Positions 7,166-14,605 of a DNA stretch of 32,548 nucleotides are shown here, piece after piece; position 1 is the first letter of the stretch, and each line of letters begins with the position of its first letter. The position numbers were made by a program, and so were the translations under genes. The stretch lies in NCBI GenBank assembly GCA_017857245.1, contig JAFMDO010000012.1, positions 1 to 32,548 on the forward strand, written 5' to 3'. Source of the stretch: Pontimonas sp. (GTDB lineage: Bacteria; Actinomycetota; Actinomycetes; Actinomycetales; Microbacteriaceae). The notes beneath the pieces were generated by a model. The model was not told where the DNA came from, made no database searches, and saw only the letters and a list, made by a program, of their open reading frames with translations.

Positions 7166-8467
7166 GTGACCGAAGTCACCATGAGCCAACAGCAAAACGA
7201 TGTCCTCGATCGGATGGAAAACTCCCTTGACCACGTGTTCATCACGGGACGAGCGGGCACAGGAAAAACAACACTCTTGCAGGCGTTTGTGGAAACCACG
7301 GCCAAGAGGGTGGCCGTGTGTGCTCCGACGGGGGTGGCGGCGCTTGCTGCCGGGGGGCAAACCATTCACTCGTTGCTGCGCCTACCGATCGGCATCATTG
7401 GGGAGCGAGAATTGGGTTTTATCCCCAAAGAGTCACTCGCCGTTCTTGCTTCTCTCGATGCCCTTGTGGTTGATGAAGTTTCCATGGTGTCCGCTGATGT
7501 GCTTGACGCGATAGACCGAAGGCTTCGCCAAGCAAAACGAAAGCGAAGCACGCCCTTTGGCGGGGTCCAGATGATTATGTTTGGCGACCCCTACCAACTT
7601 TCCCCGGTGGTGTCGGGACAGGCGGAAAAGGCGTACTACCAGGATCATTACCGCTCGGCATGGTTTTTCGATGCCAAGGTGTGGTCCGCGACGGACATCG
7701 ACATCGAAGAACTCGACACCATCCACCGTCAAGCAGATTCTGAATTCCGATCTGTCCTCAACGCTCTCCGCGAAGGCCGCATGGATCCTGAGATGGGCCG
7801 GATGCTAAACGAGCACGGCATGCGCACCCCGGAAGACCCCGACCTCATCACACTGGCCACCACCAACAGCGCCGTGTCTCGGATAAACCAGGCCGCACTG
7901 GAGAGGTTGCCGGGAAAAAGCAAGATTGCCCATGCAGATATTGAAGGTGATTTCGGTTCTACTGCCGCCTACCCCGCTGATGACCAATTGGTGCTGAAGC
8001 CTGGCGCTCGCGTGATGTTTCTGCGTAACGACTTGGCCGGAGCTGATGGTCCCCGCTATGTGAACGGCACCCTGGGGGTTGTCGAGAAGATCACTGACAC
8101 GGTGCTGGTCGACGTGGATGGTGAAGGGGTGTTGGTTGAGCCGGTGACTTGGGAAAAAGTGAAGTATGACTATTCCCCGGCCACGAAGACCTTAACCCAG
8201 GACGTGGTGGCGGAATTTACCCAGTTCCCCCTGCGCTTAGCCTGGGCCGTCACGATTCACAAGGCACAGGGAAAGACTTTGGAAGCAGCCGTTATCGATT
8301 TAGGCCCCAGGGCTTTTGCTCCCGGACAGACGTATGTGGCCTTTAGCAGGCTCACGTCTTTGGAGGGGCTGCATCTCAGACGCCCCTTGTCACCCTCGGA
8401 CATCATCGTGGATGAAGACGTCGTGAGGTTTATGAATCAAGAGCGGGGCACAAACCGGCTGATTTAG
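7166..8467 (+). CDS. PIF1-like superfamily 1B DNA helicase
   Basis: ATP-dependent 5'-3' helicase, 433 residues. The SF1B motifs appear in order: Walker A GRAGTGKTT (28-36), motif Ia CAPTGVAALAAGGQTIHS (about 52-69), Walker B LVVDEVSM (100-107), motif III GDPYQLSPV (140-148), then near the C-terminus the UvrD_C_2-type AVTIHKAQGKTLE and QTYVAFSRL. It is compact, ending soon after motif VI, with no RecD N-domain or nuclease module. PIF1 proteins unwind G-quadruplexes and stalled forks; the role here is unknown. AAAGGAGG at 7153-7160 is five bases before the GTG at 7166, favouring it over the ATG at 7181. It stands alone between the unknown membrane protein and the tRNA. Confidence 0.88.
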   Translation: MTEVTMSQQQNDVLDRMENSLDHVFITGRAGTGKTTLLQAFVETTAKRVAVCAPTGVAALAAGGQTIHSLLRLPIGIIGERELGFIPKESLAVLASLDALVVDEVSMVSADVLDAIDRRLRQAKRKRSTPFGGVQMIMFGDPYQLSPVVSGQAEKAYYQDHYRSAWFFDAKVWSATDIDIEELDTIHRQADSEFRSVLNALREGRMDPEMGRMLNEHGMRTPEDPDLITLATTNSAVSRINQAALERLPGKSKIAHADIEGDFGSTAAYPADDQLVLKPGARVMFLRNDLAGADGPRYVNGTLGVVEKITDTVLVDVDGEGVLVEPVTWEKVKYDYSPATKTLTQDVVAEFTQFPLRLAWAVTIHKAQGKTLEAAVIDLGPRAFAPGQTYVAFSRLTSLEGLHLRRPLSPSDIIVDEDVVRFMNQERGTNRLI

Positions 8468-8504
8468 CCACTTGCCCTGGCGCATGCGGAGACGTTTGCA
8501 CGAG

Positions 8505-8575
8505 AGCGAGTGACGGGAATCGAACCCGCGCTATCAGCTTGGGAAGCTGAAGTTCTGCCACTGAACTACACTCGC
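8505..8575 (-). tRNA. tRNA-Gly (anticodon CCC)
   Basis: Read on the minus strand, GCGAGTG (acceptor) pairs with CACTCGC, with discriminator T as usual for bacterial tRNA-Gly. The D-arm GTTCAGTGGCAGAAC is present. The anticodon stem TCAGC/GCTGA encloses loop TTCCCAA, giving anticodon CCC for GGG codons. The T-arm GCGGGTTCGATTCCCGT is canonical. No CCA is encoded. On the same strand, TAGACT (8602-8607) about 27 bases upstream may be its -10 box. A 6-bp hairpin (8579-8594) sits in the short 5' leader. Confidence 0.95.
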
Positions 8576-8608
8576 GAACCCTCACTTTTGAGGGCATAGC
8601 CAGTCTAC

Positions 8609-8614
8609 TAGTCT
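8609..8614 (+). promoter_or_regulatory. -10 box of a leaderless dcd promoter
   Basis: TAGTCT, then six bases (ggtgat), then the GTG start; no Shine-Dalgarno is visible. One base separates it from a minus-strand TAGACT (8602-8607) that could serve the tRNA-Gly gene, so the two divergent promoters would abut. Confidence 0.6.
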
Positions 8615-8620
8615 GGTGAT

Positions 8621-9205
8621 GTGCTGCTTTCAGATGGCGATGTCAGACAAGAACTCGAATCAGGCCGTGTGGGCCTTGACCCGCTGGATCTCTCGATGGT
8701 TCAACCCTCGAGCGTCGACGTTCGTTTAGACCGTTTTTTTCGCCTTTTCGATAACCACAAATATCAACACATCGATCCATCGCTCGACCAGCCTGATTTG
8801 ACCAGGCTGGTCGAAGTCGACGCTTCTGAGTCTTTCGTTCTTCATCCCGGGGAGTTCGTCCTCGGTGCCACCTTCGAAGTGGTGACGTTGCCTGATGACA
8901 TTGCGGCCCGTTTGGAGGGCAAGAGCTCGCTAGGGCGGCTGGGCCTTTTGACCCACTCGACCGCGGGGTTTATTGACCCTGGCTTCTCCGGCCACGTCAC
9001 ACTAGAGCTCAGTAACGTGGCAACCCTGCCCATTACGTTGTGGCCGGGAATGAAAATCGGCCAGTTGTGCTTCTTCCGCTTAAGCTCGCCCGCGGAGCAC
9101 CCCTATGGGTCAGAAAAGTATGGAAGCCGCTACCAAGGTCAGAGAGGCCCGACCGCGTCGCGGTCGTTCCAGAATTTTCACCGCACTGACGTCTCAGAAG
9201 CGTAA
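8621..9205 (+). CDS. dcd: dCTP deaminase (probably bifunctional with dUTPase activity)
   Basis: Soluble enzyme of pyrimidine deoxynucleotide metabolism that deaminates dCTP and thereby supplies dUMP for thymidylate. The 194-residue protein has the full signature: [11 protein letters not shown] at the N-terminus, [33 protein letters not shown] in the centre (catalytic region) and [12 protein letters not shown] near the end. The sequence closely follows actinobacterial Dcd, where the M. tuberculosis enzyme is known to convert dCTP directly to dUMP; that is inferred here. GTG at 8621 is preceded by TAGTCT-N6 and lacks an SD. The last 28 bases overlap the convergent idi gene. A perfect 12-bp hairpin lies inside the gene. 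Confidence 0.95.
   Translation: MLLSDGDVRQELESGRVGLDPLDLSMVQPSSVDVRLDRFFRLFDNHKYQHIDPSLDQPDLTRLVEVDASESFVLHPGEFVLGATFEVVTLPDDIAARLEGKSSLGRLGLLTHSTAGFIDPGFSGHVTLELSNVATLPITLWPGMKIGQLCFFRLSSPAEHPYGSEKYGSRYQGQRGPTASRSFQNFHRTDVSEA
8784..8814 (+). repeat. Perfect 12-bp inverted repeat inside dcd
   Basis: TCGACCAGCCTG (8784-8795) and CAGGCTGGTCGA (8803-8814) are exact complements around a 7-base spacer. It lies about 165 bases into the coding sequence, around the residues [14 protein letters not shown]. No T-run follows. Function unknown. Confidence 0.7.
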
Positions 9206-9723
9206 GGGCCTACCCAGGCGGCCATCTGGTCCACAAGCCAGGGGCTAAAGACAAACGGAGTGTCAGCCACGGCGTTCTTGACGTGGGAGGGCTCCACCCA
9301 CTGCCATTCACAGACTTCGCTGGCGGCTGGTTGGGGGTCACCCTCGGCGACTGCGATAAAGACTGGGCACACTTCGTTTTCAACGATTCCCGATGCGTCC
9401 ACCGCACGGTAGCGAAAGTCGGGCAGAACTTCGGTGATGACTCCAAGTTCAAGCCCCAACTCGTGGCGAGCGCGACGCCGGATCGCATCTTCCATCGACT
9501 CCCCGGGCGCGGGGTGGCCGCAGGCTGAATTGGTCCAGACTCCCGGCCACGTTTTCTTCGACAACGCGCGCCTTGTGATGAGGACCTGCCCTTGCGCGTT
9601 GAAGACGTGGCAGGAAAAAGCCAAGTGCAGGGCGGTGTCGGTGGTGTGAACAGTGGCTTTGTCCGCAGTGCCAATCGGGTGACCCTCAAGGTCTAAGAGG
9701 ACTACTAGTTCGGAGGTTGTCAT
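9178..9723 (-). CDS. idi: Isopentenyl-diphosphate delta-isomerase, type 1
   Basis: Cytoplasmic Nudix-fold enzyme interconverting IPP and DMAPP, the C5 units for carotenoids and other isoprenoids. In the 181-residue protein the catalytic Cys68 lies in NSACGHP and the catalytic glutamates near 115-117 in ENEVCP. Metal ligands H26, H33 and H70 match the E. coli enzyme pattern. The Nudix-like helix [17 protein letters not shown] follows. It is divergent from crtB across about 105 bases, so the precursor enzyme sits beside the carotenoid operon. TACCCT on the minus strand (9746-9751) is a possible -10. The 3' end overlaps dcd by 28 bases. Confidence 0.96.
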   Translation of the reverse strand: MTTSELVVLLDLEGHPIGTADKATVHTTDTALHLAFSCHVFNAQGQVLITRRALSKKTWPGVWTNSACGHPAPGESMEDAIRRRARHELGLELGVITEVLPDFRYRAVDASGIVENEVCPVFIAVAEGDPQPAASEVCEWQWVEPSHVKNAVADTPFVFSPWLVDQMAAWVGPYASETSVR

Positions 9724-9828
9724 CTGATTCGCGCGCTACTCTGCAAGGGTAAAGTGTGGGTTTGGTCGCTGCCGAAGCAGTCGCCCATAGTGTAGCCAAC
9801 AGAATCGATACCTGGGGAGGGAACAACC

Positions 9829-10740
9829 GTGGCGGTTGACTTAGACACCCGGATCGATTTGTATACCCGCGTTGCCGAAGAAACATCGGCGGGCGTCATC
9901 AAGCGATATTCGACGTCTTTCGGGTTGGCTTCGACCCTGCTGGATGCCCGGATGCGCACCCACATTGGGAACTTTTATGCCCTGGTTCGTTTGGCGGACG
10001 AAGTGGTCGATGGTGTTGCTACCGAAGCCGGTGTGAGTACTGCCGAGGCGCGCGTCATGCTGGATGCCCTTGAGGCGGACACCCATCGAGCTCTGGAGGT
10101 GGGATACAGCACGAACCTGATTGTGCATGCTTTTGCCCACTCCGCCAGAAAAGTGGGTGTTGGGCCCGAACTCACCACACCATTTTTCCACTCCATGCGG
10201 ATGGACCTGAGCGAAACGACCCACACGCCAGAATCTTTCGCCGAATATGTCTATGGCTCAGCAGAGGTCATTGGCCTGATGTGCCTCCAGGCCTTTGTGG
10301 AAGGCCACGATGTCTCACCCCGGGATAAAGACACCATGGTCCTCGGGGCACGAGCATTGGGCGCAGCTTTTCAAAAAGTGAACTTCTTGCGTGATTTGGG
10401 CGCCGATGCCCAAGCGTTGGGTCGCAGTTACTTCCCCGATGTGGTGGTGGCCGAATTGGACGATGCCACGAAGGACCGGCTCTTGGATGACATTGACGCA
10501 GACTTGGCCCTGTCCGCGGCAGCACTCCCCCTTCTGCCACCGGGACCAAGACGAGCTGTGAGCCTGGCCCATACGTTGTTTGAGGCACTCGCCAGGCGCA
10601 TCAGGGTGACGCCTGCAGGAGTTTTGCAGACCACCCGTATTAGTGTTCCCACGTCGCTCAAATTGTTTTTGGCTGTGGGGGTGATGTTGGGCTATGTGCC
10701 CCGCAGTTCTCTCAGCGTAAGAAAGGTTTCCCATGTCTAA
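9829..10740 (+). CDS. crtB: Phytoene synthase (squalene/phytoene synthase family)
   Basis: Condenses two GGPP molecules to phytoene, the first committed step of carotenoid synthesis. The 303-residue protein has both Mg-diphosphate motifs: DEVVD (57-61) and DLGAD (189-193, within VNFLRDLGADAQALGRSYFP). YSTSFGLAS near the N-terminus is also typical. The GTG at 9829 is preceded by GGGGAGGG (9814-9821). TAGTGT at 9788-9793 could be the operon -10. The 3' end overlaps crtI by 8 bases. It begins a five-gene operon; the GGPP synthase often found next to crtB is not here. Confidence 0.95.
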   Translation: MAVDLDTRIDLYTRVAEETSAGVIKRYSTSFGLASTLLDARMRTHIGNFYALVRLADEVVDGVATEAGVSTAEARVMLDALEADTHRALEVGYSTNLIVHAFAHSARKVGVGPELTTPFFHSMRMDLSETTHTPESFAEYVYGSAEVIGLMCLQAFVEGHDVSPRDKDTMVLGARALGAAFQKVNFLRDLGADAQALGRSYFPDVVVAELDDATKDRLLDDIDADLALSAAALPLLPPGPRRAVSLAHTLFEALARRIRVTPAGVLQTTRISVPTSLKLFLAVGVMLGYVPRSSLSVRKVSHV

Positions 10741-12319
10741 ATCCGTGATTGTTGTCGGTGGCGGCATTGGCGGTATTGCCACCGCTGGTTTGATGGCTCG
10801 CGACGGTTATGACGTGACACTGGTGGAGGCTCACGCCCGTCTGGGTGGGAGAGCCGGGTTATGGGTGAAAGACGGATTCCGTTTTGACACGGGGCCTTCG
10901 TGGTACTTGATGCCAGAAGTTTTTGATCACTGGTATCGGTTGATGGGGACTTCGGCGGACGAGCACCTGAAACTGACCAAACTCGACCCTGGCTATCGGG
11001 TGTATTTCGAGCCTTCGGGAGATGAGCGCGCAGAATTTGTCGACGTCCGCGCCACTCGTGAAGATAATCTGACGCTGCTGGAAGAGATGGAACCTGGCTC
11101 GCGAGCGAGCATGGAAAAGTATCTCGATTCCGCCAAGGAAACATATGAAATTGCTAAAGAGCACTTTCTTTACACTTCCTTCCAGGATCTTCGCCCTCTG
11201 CTGGTGAAGCAGGTCCTCAAGCGCACTGGCACCCTCGTGCGGCTGTTGACGACACCCATCATGACCTTTGTTAAACGACACACCTCAAACCCGAGAATCC
11301 AGCAGCTGCTGGGTTATCCCGCGGTATTCCTTGGCTCGAGTCCCTACCTTGCTCCCAGCATGTTCCACTTGATGTCCTATCTGGACCTGGAAGATGGCGT
11401 CTTGTATGCCGAGGGCGGTTTTACCCGTGTGATCGACTCCATGAGGGAGGTGATCGAAGCCCACGGGGTGACGATCATGACCAGCACCAAGGTCAACGCC
11501 ATCGCCACGGAGCGTGTGCGGGGTAAAGCCCGCGCCACGGGTGTGACCTATAAGAATCCCGATGGCCATACCCATACCCTGTCGGCTGACATCGTGGTTT
11601 CCACCACCGATCTTCACCACAGCGAAACCAAGCTTCTTCCGGAAGAGCTGCAGACTTATCCCCAAAAGTGGTGGGACAAGAAGGTCGCTGGCCCCAGTGC
11701 TGTTCTGCTGTATTTGGGCGTGAAGGGGGAAGTTCCCGAGCTGCTTCACCACAGCCTGTTCTTCACAGAAGACTGGGACGACAATTTCTCCCAAATCTTT
11801 GCTGACAAGCCCACGGTGCCCTCTCCGGCATCGCTCTATGTATGCAAGCCCAGCGCCACAGATTCCAGTGTTGCCCCGAAGGGCCACACCAACTTGTTTG
11901 TGTTGGTTCCCATGCCAGCAGACGTCACCCTCGGGCACGGCGGCCTCAACGGGTCGGGAGACCCCGCCGTGGAAGGAATCGCCGACCGCGCGATCCAGCA
12001 GATCATCAGGTGGAGTGGGGCCAGCGATTTAGCTGAGCGGATTGTCCTCCGCCGCAGCGTGGGACCGGCCGATTTTGCCGGGGACTTGAACGCGTGGAAG
12101 GGCACGGCTCTTGGCCCAGCACACATTTTGACCCAAAGCGCACTCTTTCGCGCAGGAAATGTCAGTAAGAAAGTCGAAGGGCTCTTTTACGCGGGTTCCT
12201 CGACCATTCCAGGAATCGGATTGCCCATGTGTTTGATTAGCGCCGAGGTGTTGCTCAAAAGGGTCCGCGGCGATGTGTCGACGGGGCCGCTCCCTACGCC
12301 CTTGATGCCGGTGGCCTAA
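10733..12319 (+). CDS. crtI: Phytoene desaturase (CrtI type)
   Basis: FAD-dependent membrane-associated enzyme introducing the double bonds that turn phytoene into lycopene. The 528-residue length is typical. The N-terminal dinucleotide fold VIVVGGGIGGIATAGLMARDG is followed by VEAHARLGGRAG and FDTGPSWYLMP. The C-terminal FAD region reads LFYAGSSTIPGIGLPMCLISAEV. The ATG overlaps crtB by 8 bases and the stop is 6 bases before the first cyclase gene, so the genes are co-transcribed. Four-step desaturation to lycopene is inferred from the downstream lycopene-using enzymes. Confidence 0.95.
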   Translation: MSKSVIVVGGGIGGIATAGLMARDGYDVTLVEAHARLGGRAGLWVKDGFRFDTGPSWYLMPEVFDHWYRLMGTSADEHLKLTKLDPGYRVYFEPSGDERAEFVDVRATREDNLTLLEEMEPGSRASMEKYLDSAKETYEIAKEHFLYTSFQDLRPLLVKQVLKRTGTLVRLLTTPIMTFVKRHTSNPRIQQLLGYPAVFLGSSPYLAPSMFHLMSYLDLEDGVLYAEGGFTRVIDSMREVIEAHGVTIMTSTKVNAIATERVRGKARATGVTYKNPDGHTHTLSADIVVSTTDLHHSETKLLPEELQTYPQKWWDKKVAGPSAVLLYLGVKGEVPELLHHSLFFTEDWDDNFSQIFADKPTVPSPASLYVCKPSATDSSVAPKGHTNLFVLVPMPADVTLGHGGLNGSGDPAVEGIADRAIQQIIRWSGASDLAERIVLRRSVGPADFAGDLNAWKGTALGPAHILTQSALFRAGNVSKKVEGLFYAGSSTIPGIGLPMCLISAEVLLKRVRGDVSTGPLPTPLMPVA

Positions 12320-12325
12320 GAGGGC

Positions 12326-12652
12326 ATGTCCTTTCTCTACGGGGCAGCTCTGCTCTTCGCGATTGCGGGAACAGGGTTGTTGGATTTCCGTCATTCTCTG
12401 GCACTGTTCGGCGGAGCCGCAGGAAGAACCACGGTAATTGTGGGAGTCGCGGTCGCCTTTTTTCTTGCTTGGGATGTGGCCGGGATTGCCACGGGAGTAT
12501 TTTTCCGAGGCGGTGGCCCGTGGATGACTGGCATTCTTCTCGGTCCAGAACTCCCCCTGGAAGAGCTCTTTTTTCTTGTCTTGCTGAGCTATTCCACCCT
12601 GGTGTCCTATCTTTTGGCCACCCGCGCACTGTCACGGAGGTCAGCACCGTGA
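12326..12652 (+). CDS. crtYe: Lycopene cyclase subunit, first of heterodimer (CrtYc/CrtYe type)
   Basis: Small membrane protein of 108 residues with about three helices and the family motif PLEELFF (77-83). It is one half of the bacterial heterodimeric lycopene cyclase, which cyclises the ends of lycopene or its C50 derivatives. The partner starts in a GTGA overlap with its stop, implying equal translation. Ring type (beta, epsilon or gamma) cannot be told from sequence by eye, so the gene symbol is by analogy to the corynebacterial crtYe/crtYf pair. Confidence 0.88.
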   Translation: MSFLYGAALLFAIAGTGLLDFRHSLALFGGAAGRTTVIVGVAVAFFLAWDVAGIATGVFFRGGGPWMTGILLGPELPLEELFFLVLLSYSTLVSYLLATRALSRRSAP

Positions 12653-12945
12653 CCTACTGGCTTATTAACGCCCCTTTTTTGGCGGTTGCACTCGCCGTGT
12701 TAGTACTCGCGCTCTGGCGGCGCGCGCAACCTGCGGCGTTGCCCTGGGCGATTGCTTTTTTCGTGATGATGATCCTGACCGCCATTTTTGACAACGCGAT
12801 CATCGGCTCCGGTCTAGTGGACTACAACGACGCACTGATCAGTGGAATCCGGGTCGGTTTTGCCCCCTTAGAAGACTTTGCATATACGCTTGCGGCTTTG
12901 CTGCTAATTCCCGCCCTGTGGCATCTCTTGGCGCCCAAGAAATAG
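12649..12945 (+). CDS. crtYf: Lycopene cyclase subunit, second of heterodimer (CrtYd/CrtYf type)
   Basis: A 98-residue membrane protein with three predicted helices. IFDNAIIGSGLVDYN and the family motif PLEDFAYTL (73-81) are conserved in this half of heterodimeric lycopene cyclases. The frame extends upstream, but the GTG at 12649 is the right start: it overlaps the previous stop (GTGA) and GGAGG lies eight bases upstream (12636-12640). It acts as a complex with the preceding protein. The stop codon TAG is also the first three bases of a possible promoter for crtEb. Confidence 0.88.
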   Translation: MTYWLINAPFLAVALAVLVLALWRRAQPAALPWAIAFFVMMILTAIFDNAIIGSGLVDYNDALISGIRVGFAPLEDFAYTLAALLLIPALWHLLAPKK

Positions 12946-12948
12946 GCT
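12943..12948 (+). promoter_or_regulatory. Possible internal leaderless promoter for crtEb, overlapping the crtYf stop
   Basis: TAGGCT, six bases (cggagc), then ATG. The first three bases are the crtYf stop codon. The spacer contains CGGAG, so an SD explanation competes. The 15-base block closely resembles the one before the chorismate mutase gene (29797-29811). Confidence 0.4.
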
Positions 12949-12954
12949 CGGAGC

Positions 12955-13821
12955 ATGAGATTGTTCAAGACTTTGGTGTTGAGCTCTCGACCGCTCAGCT
13001 GGGTCAACACAGCGATCCCTTTTGGGCTGGGCTATTTCTTGGTGAAGGAAGAGTTCACCCTTCCCATGGTGGTCGGAATGGCGTTCTTCCTGATTCCCTA
13101 CAACTTTCTGATGTACGGGATCAACGATGTCTTTGATTACGAATCAGACCTTCGCAATCCCCGCAAGGGAGGTGTCGAGGGCGCTCTGCTGCCGCCGGCA
13201 CTTCACCGCACGACTCTGTGGGCAAGCGCGCTCCTCTCGGCTCCTTTTGTCTTCTTCTTAGCCACTCAGGGAACTGGGCGAGCGAATCTGGTCCTAGGCC
13301 TCACCCTCTTCTTTGTCATCGCTTACTCGGTGAAAGGTCTGCGCTTCAAAGAAAAGCCATTCCTCGATTCCATGACCTCTGCGCTTCATTTTGTGCTTCC
13401 TGCGGTGTACGGACTCTTCTTGGCGGAGGGCAGCCTTTCCCCTCTCTCCATCACTCTGTTTGCGGCCTTTTTCGCCTGGGGGATGGCGTCGCATGCCTTC
13501 GGTGCCGTTCAAGACGTGATTGCTGACCGTGAGGCAGGGCTGGGTTCGATTGCCACCGCAATCGGCGCTGCCGGCGCTGTGCGGTTTGCCCTTGCCCTGT
13601 ATGTGCTTGCGGGGCTGGTGATGCTCAGCACTCCCGGCCCGTTGCCCTTGATAGCGCCTGCCGCCCTGCTCTATATCGCTGCGGTGATTCCGTGGTGGCG
13701 AGTGGAAGATGTTATGGCAGAAGCAGCGAATAAGGGTTGGAAATGGTTCCTTTTGCTCAATTTTGTTACCGGAGCGGTGATCTTTCTGGTCTTGTTTGAA
13801 TGGTGGACTCTCAGGGGCTAA
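12955..13821 (+). CDS. crtEb: Lycopene elongase, UbiA-family prenyltransferase (CrtEb type)
   Basis: Membrane prenyltransferase that adds C5 units to each end of lycopene, giving C45/C50 carotenoids. The 288-residue protein has about seven to eight helices and two Asp-rich motifs: NDVFDYESD (57-65, followed by RNPRKGG) and QDVIADREAG (186-195). Both match corynebacterial and Micrococcus lycopene elongases better than quinone prenyltransferases. It closes the crt operon, 9 bases after the second cyclase subunit. With that pair it predicts a cyclic C50 carotenoid of the decaprenoxanthin/sarcinaxanthin/C.p.450 group; which one cannot be decided here. Confidence 0.9.
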   Translation: MRLFKTLVLSSRPLSWVNTAIPFGLGYFLVKEEFTLPMVVGMAFFLIPYNFLMYGINDVFDYESDLRNPRKGGVEGALLPPALHRTTLWASALLSAPFVFFLATQGTGRANLVLGLTLFFVIAYSVKGLRFKEKPFLDSMTSALHFVLPAVYGLFLAEGSLSPLSITLFAAFFAWGMASHAFGAVQDVIADREAGLGSIATAIGAAGAVRFALALYVLAGLVMLSTPGPLPLIAPAALLYIAAVIPWWRVEDVMAEAANKGWKWFLLLNFVTGAVIFLVLFEWWTLRG

Positions 13822-13884
13822 GCGCCATGGCGTCACATTTCGTAGCGGGGCGTAATACTGGGGCCCTCTTTCGTCTCTAGTCCC

Positions 13885-13890
13885 TAGGCT
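13885..13890 (+). promoter_or_regulatory. Candidate -10 box for the carbonic anhydrase gene
   Basis: TAGGCT about 33 bases before the ATG. An SD-like AGAGGA lies close to the start, so this mRNA would be leadered. No convincing -35 was identified. Confidence 0.4.
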
Positions 13891-13923
13891 CATTGTGAAA
13901 TTGACCCCGATGAAAGAGGAACC

Positions 13924-14415
13924 ATGTCTGTCACTGACCAGCTATTGAGCAACAACGCAGCCTATGCGGCAAGCTTTAACGGACCGCTCCCGTTGCCACC
14001 GGCAAAGCATATTGCGATTGTCGCCTGCATGGACGCCAGGCTAAACGTGTATGGCGCGCTGGGACTCGAAGAGGGTGACGCCCATGTCATTCGCAATGCT
14101 GGCGGCGTGATTACGGAAGACGAAATTCGTTCGTTAGCGATCAGCCAGAGACTTCTTGGCACCAAAGAAATCATTCTCATCCACCACACGGACTGCGGAA
14201 TGTTGACGTTTACCGATGATGACTTCAAGAAAGGCATCGTCGAAGAAACCGGGCTGCGCCCTGCCTGGGCCGCAGAAGCTTTCGCGAATGAGTATGACGA
14301 TGTGGCACAGTCGATCAAGCGGGTGACATCATCACCGTTTATTCCCCACACCGACCAGGTGCGCGGCTTCGTGTTTAACGTAGCGACCGGTGTTCTCGAA
14401 GAGGTTACCGGCTAA
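13924..14415 (+). CDS. Beta-carbonic anhydrase
   Basis: Zinc enzyme interconverting CO2 and bicarbonate, in the cytoplasm. The 163-residue protein has the beta-class ligands Cys35, Asp37 and Arg39 in CMDAR, and His88/Cys91 in HHTDCG. RNAGGVITEDEIRSL is conserved. The short length and CMDAR motif resemble the compact actinobacterial clade that includes M. tuberculosis Rv1284. The ATG at 13924 has AGAGGA just upstream. Its stop codon overlaps the stop of the minus-strand MFS remnant by two bases. It is monocistronic; inorganic carbon supply for carboxylases is the likely use. Confidence 0.93.
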   Translation: MSVTDQLLSNNAAYAASFNGPLPLPPAKHIAIVACMDARLNVYGALGLEEGDAHVIRNAGGVITEDEIRSLAISQRLLGTKEIILIHHTDCGMLTFTDDDFKKGIVEETGLRPAWAAEAFANEYDDVAQSIKRVTSSPFIPHTDQVRGFVFNVATGVLEEVTG

Positions 14416-14597
14416 AACAGGGTCTTCTTCCTTGGCATCTTGACGAACAGCATGAGCACCAGATCGATTGCGAGGACCGTCATGATGCCAAGGATGCCCC
14501 AGTACTGAGCTCCACCTATAGAGATAAACAAAGCCCAGAGTGCCGGGGTGAGGAAGCTCACAGCCCGACCAGTGGGGGCGTAGAGCCCGAAGATGTG
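14412..14597 (-). pseudogene. C-terminal remnant of a second MFS transporter, tandem to the intact one
   Basis: On the minus strand this stretch reads FGLYAPTGRAVSFLTPALWA, then LFISIGGAQYWGILGIMTVL, ending LMLFVKMPRKKTLF and a TAG stop. It aligns without gaps to the end of the intact neighbour (FGLYATTGRAAGWMASLAWG ... LLFVKAPPRTSR). Only about the last 60 codons remain. They begin almost directly after the stop of the intact gene and have no start or upstream homologous sequence. The simplest reading is a tandem duplicate deleted down to its tail. It could be translated only by read-through of the upstream stop. Confidence 0.82.
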
Positions 14598-14605
14598 GCG
14601 GCAGG

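Noticed and set aside
8505-8575. tRNA-Gly as an integration site
   Set aside because: No partial duplicate of the tRNA 3' end, integrase or foreign gene block is visible on either side. It is flanked closely by helicase and dcd genes.
12469-12648. A longer N-terminus for the second lycopene cyclase subunit
   Set aside because: The extra codons overlap the first subunit in another frame and encode no membrane helix of the family. The GTG at 12649 has GGAGG and the GTGA overlap.
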